Source of the DNA: Galdieria partita
Lineage: Eukaryota; Rhodophyta; Bangiophyceae; Galdieriales; Galdieriaceae
NCBI GenBank assembly: GCA_025991245.1
Contig: BQMJ01000001.1
Location: 124,001-188,000 of the forward strand
DNA: 64,000 bases
Reading direction: 5' to 3'
This document shows positions 1-10,590 of this stretch, in pieces. The translations under genes and the position numbers were made by a program. The notes under the pieces were generated by a model, which saw only the letters and a list, made by a program, of their open reading frames with translations, was not told where the DNA came from and made no database searches. How positions within the stretch are numbered: the first letter of the stretch is position 1; every line of letters starts with the position of its first letter.

Positions 1-2162
1 AGACTGCAGGACCCTTCAGCAATTGAAGATTACCTAGTGACACCTTTAAATGATACTCTTTGGAACCTACATGACCTTGCAAAGGACTTCTGGAAAAAGG
101 AAGTAAACATAGGAGTAGTTTGTTGGACGGTAACAATATTTCGAAAACGCAAGAAGTCAACACTGAGTATAACCAGGTCTTAATGGAAATAGTAAAAACT
201 GTGCCTCTGAACAGTCTTCAAGACTCCTTCTTAGAAAGAGTATGTGAGGTTTTGAGTGCTGTGATTTACTTTAGCTTGAATATTCATTTCTCAAGTTGTG
301 CGTCACTGTCCTTCAACTAGTAAGAGAAGTGTTTGAAAATTGGACAACGGTAAGTATAGATACTACTCATCAATCTCTATTATACAAATATCTTGAAAGA
401 TGTCAGAATATTCGTCATTCTCAAAAGTGGCTCTCTTTATATCCAAGTTATTCAATGAATTGTTGGAACTGGTAAGTTTTTCGAATTCGTTGTTTTGATA
501 GAATCTTATTATGTTATCTTCAATTAGTCACTCGATATCTTTCTGCAAAATAGTATTTTGCCATATCTATTAGATACCTGGTGTCGAGTAAGATTCATTT
601 ATGATTTCATCTCACCTTTCTCAACTAGTACAGGCCACAGTCCATCTCGATTACAACAAACTCAAGGAAAGCCATTTAGAAAGTTTCATAAAAGTTTCGG
701 AAGATTTAACCCAGCTAGTTACAGTGACTTTTTTCGAGACTCCCAATCTTGTTTGCAAAGTGTGGCTTGACTCTGTGGATACCATGTATTCTGAACGAGA
801 CTGCTGTAATGTGATCTATTCGATTGTTCTAGTTGCAAACATTCTGAAGTGTCAAGTTGCTTACTGTCCTGATACAGAAAGGAAATTTGAAATTTCTCTA
901 TGTGTGCTTTTTCACTTTTGTTTATTGTTGATTGGAAGGTAAGCGAACTTGTGTGTTGCAACGGATCGACTCTTACTAGTTGAAGACATTCTGCAAAGTG
1001 CAGAATGTTGATGAACAATAATATTGAAAGAAATAATCTTATAACAAGCTTGGTGTTGATACTGGAAGACACTCTAAACTATTCTTCTACTCCTACTGTT
1101 GTGGAATATTTATTTTTTCATATCACTGGAGACGATTCCTTTGTTCGATTGCTATGTATGAGCTTATTCAAGCATGTCATTCGACGCAAAAAGATATCCA
1201 TTACTAAGTTTTATGACTTGCAACAAAAATTGAATGAGATGATTGGTTTTGGAGAACTTTTCGATTGTAAAGCCATTGTCTTTCAGCTAATACTACTGAA
1301 AAGGGAATGCTTTGAAAGTGAGGTTTCAGCAGAGTCGCCAGTATTGGAAGATTCACATCAAGACGAACCCACTACTGATTCACAAATGACGTCTTGTACG
1401 AACTGGTTGACGACTGAGTTGAATAGCCCAAATAAGCTGGATTCATATGAAGCAGATAAACTCTTGAAAGTACTGACTGATGATAGCTGTTCTTTGTATG
1501 ACGCTTATTACTTATTGTCTTATTTGAATTCACGCAAGTTGTCGCTAGCTGAAACTAGTGCTGTATTGAAACCCATCATGGAGTGTGGTTCAAAATGGAA
1601 CAGTCTAGTCGTGATTGTATGTGAAGTACTTTCCTCGGCTATCCAAAACTACCCTGAAGTGACGACATATGACAAACATTTTATTTCATTTATCACTTGC
1701 ATCTTTAGGAAACTTACTAGCGAAACCAATTATTGCAGTAGTAACAAGCAGCATTTGGTCCTGTTTGATGCACATTGCTTGTTAGTTTTGATGCATTTGG
1801 CAGCAACATTTTGTCGCTTTGCTCCAGACACTTGTGTACAACAACTAGGAAAAGATCCTTTACTAGCTGGTTGTTTGCGAAGCGTATTACTCAAAAAATC
1901 CCTTGTAGATGTTCCTACCTTGGAAGAGTTGAAGGAATCCATTTTGACCAAAAGTGGTGGGCTAAGCGGAACTAGACAGGTAGTAACTGAGATGGATATT
2001 GTTGATCATCCCTCCAGAAGGCATTTTACGCGACTTTTGCTTGGCTCTATTTTAGTATGGTCGGAATCCAAACGAGAACAATCTTTAGAACAAGCTTGGG
2101 TGCAAATCAGACAATCTCTCGATGCATTGCTCTTGAAGCAGCCTAGAAAGAAAGAAACATGA
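1..2162 (+). CDS. 3' part of an unrecognised, probably helical-repeat protein (7 exons visible)
   Basis: The gene enters from the left edge. Exons fit 1-129, 177-248, 296-349, 400-471, 528-587, 634-938 and 986-2162, joined by six introns of 46-56 bp with GT-AG ends; all phases agree and give 622 visible residues. The reading is rich in Leu, Ile and Val with short amphipathic helices and no catalytic motif, membrane segment or signal peptide. It looks like a HEAT/ARM-type scaffold, but I could not place it in a family. The last 390 codons form one long exon, with an acidic, Ser/Asp-rich linker near its residues 105-130. The C-terminus ends in a basic tail (KQPRKKET). The exon chain is seen; the fold is inference. 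The exon 6 to 7 join is the least certain because the nearest AG would give a stop and the next one (position 985) has to be used. Confidence 0.7.
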
Positions 2163-2464
2163 CCCATAGAGGAATTGCAAGATTTGGAGAATATTTTCAC
2201 AATGCTGGTGAATCCAACTTGTCCGCGTAACATTATTGTCATTGTTCATAACCCAATCACACCCACTATGTCCAAAATATGAACTGTGTGATGAACTTGT
2301 TCTGGTGTTTATCACATGTGACATTTGTGAATGCCTAACTTTTGATCGTTCTTGTTGAACCCTTGAACCTCAACAAATCAATCATTACATTATAGGCCAA
2401 TGATTTCTTTCACAAGCATAGGAGACCTGAATTTCTGCATTCATGTCTCTATCCTTCATCTTTA
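2163..2464. other. Intergenic gap, tail to tail
   Basis: This 302-bp stretch lies between the stop of the left-edge gene and the stop of the HAD gene on the other strand. It must hold both 3' UTRs and polyadenylation signals. I see no gene, RNA or repeat in it. Confidence 0.5.
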
Positions 2465-3678
2465 TTATTCACATTCCTCCAAGTCTTTTCGTTCTTCAAA
2501 CCCCAAAATATCCGCAATAGTAATCAAACCTGGATGTTCCTTAATAACATGAGGACCGACAGTTCTTAGTTGTTCCGCTGATAAACTTGTAGTAACTGCA
2601 ATGCATCGCATACCTTATATCACATTCCAGAGAGTTTACTTTTAGAGATGAAATAATCATGAATGACATTCTCACCTGCATCCTTTGCTGCCTGAATTCC
2701 AGCTACTGCATCTTCAATGACTATGCATCTTTCTGGATTCACTCCCAATCCCTTGGCAGCTTGTAAAAAGATATCTAACCACAAAAGTCACAAAAGTATG
2801 CAAAAGCATATCAACCAACCTGGAAATGGCTTCTTTCGAGTAATCTGATCACTCTCCACAATGTAATCAAATATTTGTTCATCCAGACCAATACCCAACA
2901 AGTTGGCACGAACTTTGATTCTATCTGCACTAGAGGCAACAGCAACAAGAAGACCTACTTTTTTACATACTGCTATCAAGTCCTTTACTCCAGGGTACGT
3001 ATTCAACTTGCCACTCAACGCATACTGTGAAATGTAGATATCAAAGAAACGTTCCTTGGCTACAACTGGGTCGAAGTGGGGGACTTTGTACATTTCAGCT
3101 ACTCCTGATAGGAATCTTTCTTCACCTTGACCAGTAAAGGCAGCAAAGTGTTCAGGTTTCACGCGAACGTTGTAATACTGAGAAAACATGGTCGCCGCAG
3201 CTAATCGACTGAGTATTTCCGAATCACATAAAACACCATCCATGTCAAATAAAACGGCATCATATTTCCTTTCTTCCGGTGGAATAAAAGAAACGGTGGT
3301 ACTACCGGCTTTACCGAATAATCCTCTTTCCATTTCTTGCAAGTATTCTGATAAAATAGTGTCGGCCAATACGGAAACAGGAACACCTTGTTGTTGTGCG
3401 ATATCGGATAATTGTTCATAGTGCTCCGATTCCACTGTCAAGCGAGGCAAGAGATACTTTTTCTTCAAGCGACGTTGTTCAGAAGAATCATCCTGTTGAT
3501 GAGTTGCAGAGTTGTCAGGTGTTGATTCGTCTCGTTGACTGAATAAAGGCAGACAAGTTTTGCAGCGTTTGCGTGTCACATGCCCAAATAAACAAAAAAG
3601 TGGAGTTGGCCAAAGAGTTTTATGATATACAAAGCTACGGAAGCTTAAATTCACTTGTGGACCCACAAAACCAATCAT
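2465..3678 (-). CDS. HAD-superfamily phosphatase with an N-terminal ribbon-helix-helix-like segment
   Basis: Exons 3678-2820, 2774-2676 and 2613-2465 give 368 residues. From about residue 139 this is a beta-phosphoglucomutase/SOQ1-like HAD hydrolase: motif I DMDGVLCDSE carries the nucleophile and acid Asp, then VASSAD (motif II), RKKPFPD (motif III Lys) and CIVIEDAVAGIQAA (motif IV). It should act on a small phosphorylated metabolite; the substrate is unknown. Residues 1-45 are basic, hydroxylated and poor in acid, like an organelle targeting peptide. Residues 77-117 resemble a ribbon-helix-helix DNA-binding unit, which is unusual beside a HAD domain. The first ATG overlaps the TGA of the upstream EXO1 gene as ATGA. 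The next in-frame Met is residue 116, after the RHH-like part, so either this start is used or a 5' exon has been missed. Confidence 0.82.
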
Positions 3679-5303
3679 CGACCGTTTTCATCCTCACCGC
3701 CTTTTGTGTCCAACGTACTAGAACCATTCAGTGGCTTGTGTCGAAACTGATCAAGTAAACCGATATCCTTTTCACTCAGTCTATTGACAATATTTTGATT
3801 GGGTTGTAGCATACCCAAACTCTCTTTTTTACACTTTTTAAGAGAACCATGACTCTCAAGTCCATTTTCCTTGCACTCCTTACGCTTACCCCTAATCGCG
3901 TTCATCCAAGGAGAGGACACGATGCTAGTAACGACTCGAGAAGTTTTAGGCTTTTGGAAAAAATCCAATATACGAATGCGGGGACAACAATTGGTTTTGC
4001 TAGTACAAGGACTTGTCACCGATAGACCTTTGCCGTTAGCAACTTGAGCACGCGGTTTCAATGGAGACTTGACAGTTCCTTGTTCATCCAAAGAATCACA
4101 AGGGTTCTTTGGAGAATCATCTGCAATACATTCCCAAGTACACGGATGCAATCTTCCTTGTGCAATTCCTTGTGCTATTTCATCCGGAAGGAGAGGCCCA
4201 AGAAAATCCAAATGGGCATCCCGTTGTTTCATCGAATGCACCAAAGGATCTCTTTCATCCAGTTGAGTGAGAAACACTAGTTTTTGAAAACGATGGTCGT
4301 ATACCCGTTGATACTTGAAAGTCATCAACGCTTTGGCCATCCTATCCCAATCGTTTTGTTCCACTTGAAACTTTGGATTATTCCTAAGGAACCAAAACAC
4401 TCGATCCAATGTGCGGTAGCGTTTCACAATTTCATGCGCTTTTTTGATTCCCAATCCACGAATTCCTGGAAAGAAATCACATCCTGCGATGATACTCATC
4501 AACTGCAACATATCCTGTGTAAAATGGGACAATGCAAGTCCCTCTACAGCACCTAAATTCTTACGAGAAATAAGAAACCCATCTCCCGAACGACCCATTT
4601 TATAAATAATTCGATTGACTCCATACGCAATCAAGTCAGAATCTTCGGTAATCACGGCATCTATTTCATTTTGAAAGCAAAGCCACGCAAGTTGTGCATC
4701 CGCTTCATAAGGAGCAACCGTAACATCAATACCCATTTCAAGCAAAACCTAAAAGGCGAATATAGCCATGAGGCTCAATAGTGCCCATACATACCTGCGA
4801 TACTTTATACGCCATCGTAGGAGTGATGTTCACAGCTCTTTGAAAACACTCTACGGCATGAGTCCATTTCCTTTCTTTCAACAACTTTTTCCCTTTTTCT
4901 AAATACATTTCCCTCGATTCTCTTCTCATAGCTTCGGTCTCGCTTTTCATGGGTAGCTTAGCGCCATCAAATACTACGACAGGAACCACATTGTAATAGA
5001 GTAACATCTTTATCCTTTCTACAAAATAGTCCATATATCTAGAGGAATCGATATCATAGTTTTTCCAACTTTCTGATACAATAGTTGTTTACCTGGAAGT
5101 GGATGTTCCTGTGCACAGTTCTAAAGCACATCCAAAAGCACCCTTGTGCAACCAACTATATCCATCTATACCAACTCTTTTATTGGCAAATAGTTGAATG
5201 TGAATAGCTTCACTGCGTATGGTTGAGCTTTTAAACCAATGTATATAAAGAGAACAACCTACGATATAGGTTTCAAAACAGGTAATAACCCTTGAACTCC
5301 CAT
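3675..5303 (-). CDS. EXO1: Exonuclease 1 (XPG/Rad2 family 5'-3' DNA exonuclease)
   Basis: Exons 5303-5263, 5227-5093, 5038-4795 and 4748-3675 sum to 497 codons plus stop. The N-region MGVQGLLPVLKPI, then VGIDGYSWLHKGAFGCA, VVFDGAKLP and the XPG-I region (YEADAQLAWLC, EDSDLIAYG), then the helix-hairpin unit GCDFFPGIRGLGIKKAHEI, match EXO1 rather than FEN1 or XPG. Metal-binding Asp and Glu residues are all present. The enzyme trims 5' ends in mismatch repair and in resection at double-strand breaks. The C-terminal 170 residues are basic and divergent; RIRILDFFQ looks like a degenerate PCNA-binding box. Intron 1 is only 35 bp, the shortest I found. MSH5 is also in this window, but the two are 40 kb apart. 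Confidence 0.93.
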
Positions 5304-5515
5304 TTCATACCCGTTGTGTCATTCCATCTCTCCACAAATATGTCTCTCTCAAATAAATCCATTTTATAAAACCCGCCCTATCTAAACCCTTCATTGGGCG
5401 GGCCAACTACATTGTCCTCTTGGGTCAATCTCTCTCTCTTTCCTATCCATATGATTCTCTATCTCTTCTTTATAAAAAACAACAACGAATGTTGTTTGCA
5501 TTATAACCAAAAACC
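5304..5515. other. Gap between two minus-strand genes with TC-rich tract
   Basis: The 212 bp hold the 3' end of the helicase transcript and the promoter of EXO1. A short GC-rich run, GGGCGGGCC, lies near 5396 and a TC-rich tract near 5429-5442. No gene is seen. Confidence 0.4.
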
Positions 5516-7555
5516 TCAACTCTTCCAATGCCTGTTGGACATGTTCGTTTTAAAGTTCAATGGGCGCTTCTCTGCAGCTTCTACAACTTGTATCGTCTCT
5601 CGGGTTAACTGTTTCATAGGTTTCACTTGAAAATGACTCTTCTCACCTAAACCATGTTCAATCAAATCATATGCAATTTTCTCCGAAACATCAAACAATG
5701 CCTCGTATCCACTGGGATATATGACCACTTTTGAAACGTCTTCCATATCCTTTACTGAATCAGACATTGATTCGGATAGAATACGACGAATAAATTGGAC
5801 ACTTAAACCTTTCCGCTTGGCTATAGGTCGATTATCTTGTATATGAAAAGTAACAAAACCATGTTTGCCAGTTAACAAGGACCTATGTTGTACAGTAGAT
5901 TGAAAACCTCCAAGACGAGCCAACGCTGCTGCCAATAATAACTGTAGTTTTTTCTCCAACTGCGTTTCATGAACGATACAATCCTTCAATAGGCTATTAT
6001 GGGGTGCAACCTCTGAAGGATGCTGCTGCTGCAAGTCAATGCTATTCAATTTCTCCTCTAAAATAGGCAAAACTTGGGAAACTAAGGACTCCGGAGTATC
6101 AAGTACTTTCTTCCAAGAACGCTCAAAAGACGCTATCAATAGCTGCTCCGAAGATGGAGGATGTAACCGTTCAAACCGAATACCAAGTGCCCTTTCCAGT
6201 TTCACCAGCTTGTCCTTTTCTCCTTGTGAATAGATCAACACACTTTTACCTTGTTTTCCAGCTCTACCTGTTCTACCCGAACGATGTACATACATATCGA
6301 TACTTTCTGGTGTAGGAAACGGAGTATATGTCGTAAGAACGAAATCTACATCAGGTATATCAATTCCTCTAGCAGCAACATCGGTCGCGATCAAGTTACG
6401 AAATTTCCCTCTTCTGAAACCGTTGATTGCTAGTTCCCTTCCTTCCTGTGGAATATCTCCATGAATAACTGTAGACTCGTCACGAATATATTCCGAAGAG
6501 CCAAGCATATCGGCTTCTCTCTTTGTCGGAGTAAAAATGATACACTTTTCTCCGCCAAATACACTCAAAATGTCTCCAACTACAGCTTCTTTTGCAAATG
6601 GAGGAACCGCAATTGCATAGTGTTTCACACCTTTAGGTATTTTGGAATCTCGGTCATCACCGACTAGATCGATAAACATCGGGTTTCTCATATTTTCTGC
6701 TGATTGTTGCTTAACCCAAGGCGGTAATGTTGCCGAAAATAACAGGGTATGCTTGTCTCCCGAAACTGCCGATAGGATTTGCTCTAGATCACTTGCAAAT
6801 CCAATTTCCAACATTCTGTCTGCTTCATCCAATACAATACACTCTACATGTTCCAAATGTAACAAATTCTTGCGCATCATATCGGCTACACGTCCAGGTG
6901 TACCAACAAGATAGGACAAACGGTTACGCAATTGTTCTTCTTGAGGTCTATATGGCGCTCCTCCGTATATACAAGCACCTGATAAAGTGCTTTCCAGTTT
7001 ACCAAACTCGTCGAATACCTGTTTAGCTAATTCTCTGGTGGGAGCAAGGACTACGATAAAGGGAGAACCTTTGTCTTTTGTATGTGCCTTGAAATGACCT
7101 GAGTTGGCTTTCTCTATTAAAGGTAATGCATATGCCAAGGTTTTTCCTGTTCCAGTTTGCGAACGAACTATGACATCTTTCCCTTGCCAAATAGGGCTCC
7201 AGCACTTTTCTTGTACAGGAAATAAGCGAGTGATACCTAATGCTTTTAAGCGTTTCTTTGTATCTTCACGAATAGGAAGACTGTCTAGAAGTTGACTAGT
7301 ACAAGAGTCATCGTCTATAGTACAGGCAGAATGGCTAGAATAACTACAGCTTGACGAAGCTAAAGAAAACTTTTTCAAATATACGGAACTCGACTCAACT
7401 ATCGTTCTTCTACAATCAAGAGCACGATAAATGTTATTTTTCCAAATAAAGTTTGCTACTGAATAATGTTGTTCTGCACAGAGAGTGGTGAACCGTCGGG
7501 ACCATCGCCACGTCGCTGTCAAAGAGAATCGATACATTCCCCGTCCCTTTGTCAT
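5516..7555 (-). CDS. DEAD-box RNA helicase, organelle-targeted, with GUCT-like C-terminus
   Basis: Single exon, 679 residues. Residues 1-60 are Arg/Ser/Thr-rich with almost no acid, like a plastid or mitochondrial transit peptide. The helicase core is complete: Q motif (FPVQEKCW), Walker A SQTGTGKT, PTRELA, GTPGR, DEAD, SAT, TDVAARGID and HRSGRTGRAGKQG. After the core, about residues 560-640 (from GKHGFVTFHIQ onward) resemble the GUCT domain of Gu/RH3/RH7 helicases. Plant plastid RH3 helps intron splicing and ribosome assembly; the same role here is inference. The ATG at 7555 is the first Met of the frame. No intron is seen, in contrast to EXO1 next door. Confidence 0.93.
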   Translation of the reverse strand: MTKGRGMYRFSLTATWRWSRRFTTLCAEQHYSVANFIWKNNIYRALDCRRTIVESSSVYLKKFSLASSSCSYSSHSACTIDDDSCTSQLLDSLPIREDTKKRLKALGITRLFPVQEKCWSPIWQGKDVIVRSQTGTGKTLAYALPLIEKANSGHFKAHTKDKGSPFIVVLAPTRELAKQVFDEFGKLESTLSGACIYGGAPYRPQEEQLRNRLSYLVGTPGRVADMMRKNLLHLEHVECIVLDEADRMLEIGFASDLEQILSAVSGDKHTLLFSATLPPWVKQQSAENMRNPMFIDLVGDDRDSKIPKGVKHYAIAVPPFAKEAVVGDILSVFGGEKCIIFTPTKREADMLGSSEYIRDESTVIHGDIPQEGRELAINGFRRGKFRNLIATDVAARGIDIPDVDFVLTTYTPFPTPESIDMYVHRSGRTGRAGKQGKSVLIYSQGEKDKLVKLERALGIRFERLHPPSSEQLLIASFERSWKKVLDTPESLVSQVLPILEEKLNSIDLQQQHPSEVAPHNSLLKDCIVHETQLEKKLQLLLAAALARLGGFQSTVQHRSLLTGKHGFVTFHIQDNRPIAKRKGLSVQFIRRILSESMSDSVKDMEDVSKVVIYPSGYEALFDVSEKIAYDLIEHGLGEKSHFQVKPMKQLTRETIQVVEAAEKRPLNFKTNMSNRHWKS

Positions 7556-7698
7556 GCAACAGCCATTCTCCTTTTATGCAAATCATGGACTCTATATCAT
7601 CCAACTCCTTCTCCTTCTAGCTTCCTCACAAGATTACCGTTTACATAGTTGGTAAATTGAAAGAAAATGGCTATCCCAATGGACTTGTGAGCAAGAAA

Positions 7699-9151
7699 TT
7701 ATAGACAAATCACGTTCAACGAGCTACTAGAAGATACGTAGGCCACTAAGGGGGTTGTTGGATGCAAGTCTATATCATTGAGTGAAAATACAGAATCTCT
7801 CGCAATATTTCTCACTTGTTCTTTTTGAATATTTGCTTCCCAGCAACTATTAGCATCCTTGTACTTTCTTCCAAACGATACGTCTATCTTGGCAGCAGAA
7901 GCGAAATCCCAACACAAAACTTTAGCATCCTTTTTACCACTCGTAAAAATAACACCGGGATTCCAAACAGGAGAAACACCTATTCGAGAAACTTTTCCGT
8001 GATGGGCAGCGATTCGATACAAAGGAGCTTCCATTCCTTCTCGAACAATGCGTCGATCCCATGCAACCAACTCTCCATGAGAAGTACCAGCAAAAATATA
8101 ATTAGGCTGTCCACTATCCACACTTACACAAGTACAAGAAATGCCACTAGCAGCGACAGATAAACGCTGTGACTCTTTGGTAAAAGAACGAGTATCAAAA
8201 CAACAAACAGAACCAGTCCTTCCAGAAGCAGCAACCATCGTTTCCGAAACCGTACAAATATCCGTAAAACTTACTGGCTCTGCCATTTCTCTGCTGGTAC
8301 TTTCAGCTAATTCGATATGTGACAAGGGATGAACATCGCTATGAAACTGATACATTTGGAGATTGCCCTTTTGAAAACTATTTTAATAATGTCACATAAC
8401 AGGACTTGTTTCCTCAACTTACCAAGTTGGTTGCTGCTACTAAATGATTCCAAAAGGGTAGCTCAGTCAAGCCAACAACAGTTTCTTGCTGATGATAATT
8501 CGAGGCTTGCTTGCTACAAAGCACTTGACTATCTCTACCACTTGCGTCCAATAATAGTTCCACTCCACACACTTGTCCTCGCATGGTTCCGTAAAATAAC
8601 AAAACACTGTTAGAGGAACTTGATGGAAGACTACTAGGACAAATCACACTGATAACATCGCTCACAAGACTAGTCGTAACAGTGTTTAAACTTAGTTCGT
8701 TGACTGACTCATTGAAGTTGCGGGCCACCTCAGACACTTGCAATCGGACCAACCGTATCCAATCACCACGGTCACCCAAACAGGAACCTATTGCTAGCAA
8801 AGAGTCATTATTGTTTTTAAGATTGTGGCTTCTGATCTCTTCCATAGGAGGAATCCACGCTACAGAGGATAAAGGTTTCGCGAAAAATTCGATAGTTGCG
8901 GCTCTATACGGTGTCTCTTTCGAGAAAATATCATTGGCCATACTGGCAGTCTTCATAGGAGCATTCCACGATTTTCCGTCCGAGTTTCTTGGCAGATTAC
9001 TTGAAAGTTCCCATAACCTTTTAGGTGTGCTTTCAAAGGCGTCGGTGTATTCCGATTTGGGCGTAGTTGCGGTCGTATGGGTCACGGAAACTTGGTTTCT
9101 TCTGGATTCCAACGTTCTTGGACGTGCTTTGTAACCGGATGAATTATGCAT
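7699..9151 (-). CDS. WD-repeat protein, probably nucleoporin Nup43-like
   Basis: Exons 9151-8423 and 8367-7699 encode 465 residues. WD-like blades are visible, for example YGTMRGQVCGVEL, GTSHGELVAWDRR and TSGKKDAKVLCWDF, with a conserved HHGKVSRIGVSP. The order of blades and the C-terminal DIDLHPTTPLVAYVSSS recall Nup43 of the Y-shaped nuclear pore complex, but WD proteins are easily confused, so the subfamily is moderate confidence. The intron 8368-8422 must skip a first AG (AAATAG) and use one 10 bp downstream to keep frame; use of the first AG would shift frame. The start Met lies 134 bp from the photolyase-like start on the other strand, so the two share a promoter region. Confidence 0.7.
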
Positions 9152-9285
9152 TTGCTCTCAGTTTGTCAAAAGATGACAAGGACGACTGACTGGTTTCTTC
9201 ACAAAAGAAGAAAGAATTGGCGCACAAAATCTCCAATCGTAACATTTTTCATTTGGATTTGTTATTCTTTGAAAGAGGTGAGGTG

Positions 9286-10461
9286 ATGACCTGTGGGAGT
9301 TTTGTAGACGTGGTAGACGATCATTGTTTACAAACTTGTTTGAGAAATTCATCTAGTGGTAAACATGAAGTGAAAAGTGTTCGTCTGCGTTTTGTGCCAA
9401 TCAAGTGTTCCATTCCCCGATTTCCATCAGTCTGGGAAAGTGGAAGGACTTGGACGCAACCATGGAGACAGAGAAACTCCTCACAGCTTGGTATACTCAG
9501 TGCTTGTGGAAATAAAGGTGATGTGGCTATTGTTTGGCTTCGAAGAGAATTGAGGTTGCACGACAACATCGCTCTGGTGGAGGCAGCAAGGAGTTATCGA
9601 AGAATTCTTCCTTTGTTTATCTACGAAAATGTCTCGATGACTCACCAAAAACAAAAAGGTGAAAATAGTAAAAGTTGTATATTATCAGAAGACTTATTAT
9701 ATGAAGATCTAAGTCAAGAACCTCATTTGTTGGAGATATGTTTGATGGACTTGAGGAAACAATTGCAACAGTTGGGTAGTAATTTGTTGGTCATAATATC
9801 CGATGATGCTGTGGGAAGTTTGTTGGAGTTGATTACAAATACGAGAGCACAAGGGTTATATTTTTATAATAGTGTATTTGCAAAGGAACGGAGACAGGAG
9901 CTGGAACTGAAAAGACGACTTGAAGCTTTCAGTAGCAGTGTAAATATTTTTACGTTTTGGACCAACACTCTTCATCCGTTTGACAAACTTGTCTCCAAAA
10001 ACACGATACCGTTGGAGGATTGTGATCAGTTCGGCAAATATGTTCATGATTGGGAGATACCCAAAGATATTCCTTCCCCCGAATATCTCAAACCATTTCC
10101 TTATGACAAATTGGCTAACAACAAGTACAGAGTGGATCATGATATAATTTTAAGTCACAAGCGAGAGCTTCCGTCAAGTTGTTTATTCGTTACTGAAAGA
10201 GAAGCACTCAATCGCTTGACGGAGTTTGTTTCCATCCAGACCAGTGGTTGGATTCAGCATTATCCTGATGAAGCAATGATAGATACTAAATATGGAAGAA
10301 TGAACCCTTATCTTTCTTTTGGATGTATTTCTATGCGAACTATCTTTCGTCGGGTATTAGAAAGTATTCCTCATTCTTTGCGTCGATATTGTGTAGAGAT
10401 GGACTTGATATTTAGAGAATTTCTCATGTTCCGTTATTTCCAAACTGCAGAGTTGGAATAG
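9286..10461 (+). CDS. Photolyase/cryptochrome-like protein lacking most of the FAD-binding domain
   Basis: One exon, 391 residues from the ATG at 9286 (the frame is open further up but only from a TTG). Residues 1-75 look like a targeting or linker region. About residues 78-230 form the alpha/beta antenna domain (VAIVWLRRELRLHDNIAL, then VFAKERRQELELKRR). The FAD domain starts normally with KYGRMNPYLSFGCISMRTIF and DLIFREFLMFRYF, then stops. In known photolyases roughly 130-160 further residues follow, including the segments that wrap FAD. Only 129 bp separate this stop from the FBPase start and they hold stops in all frames, so no hidden exon can supply the missing part. It may be a pseudogene, or an antenna-domain protein with another job. 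Confidence 0.85.
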   Translation: MTCGSFVDVVDDHCLQTCLRNSSSGKHEVKSVRLRFVPIKCSIPRFPSVWESGRTWTQPWRQRNSSQLGILSACGNKGDVAIVWLRRELRLHDNIALVEAARSYRRILPLFIYENVSMTHQKQKGENSKSCILSEDLLYEDLSQEPHLLEICLMDLRKQLQQLGSNLLVIISDDAVGSLLELITNTRAQGLYFYNSVFAKERRQELELKRRLEAFSSSVNIFTFWTNTLHPFDKLVSKNTIPLEDCDQFGKYVHDWEIPKDIPSPEYLKPFPYDKLANNKYRVDHDIILSHKRELPSSCLFVTEREALNRLTEFVSIQTSGWIQHYPDEAMIDTKYGRMNPYLSFGCISMRTIFRRVLESIPHSLRRYCVEMDLIFREFLMFRYFQTAELE

Positions 10462-10590
10462 GTGTTGTCTTGATATTAAAAATGTGGGAAGAGTGGAATC
10501 TGTTTGAGTTCAAACTTTTGCAAGAGACGAATGAGAAAAGAGGAGGTCATTGATAATCTCCATCGACCGATCTTGGATTGTATCATCATC

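Noticed and set aside
719-1072. 117-codon minus-strand frame
   Set aside because: It runs opposite to two exons of the left-edge gene, which has a consistent exon chain; no motif is present.
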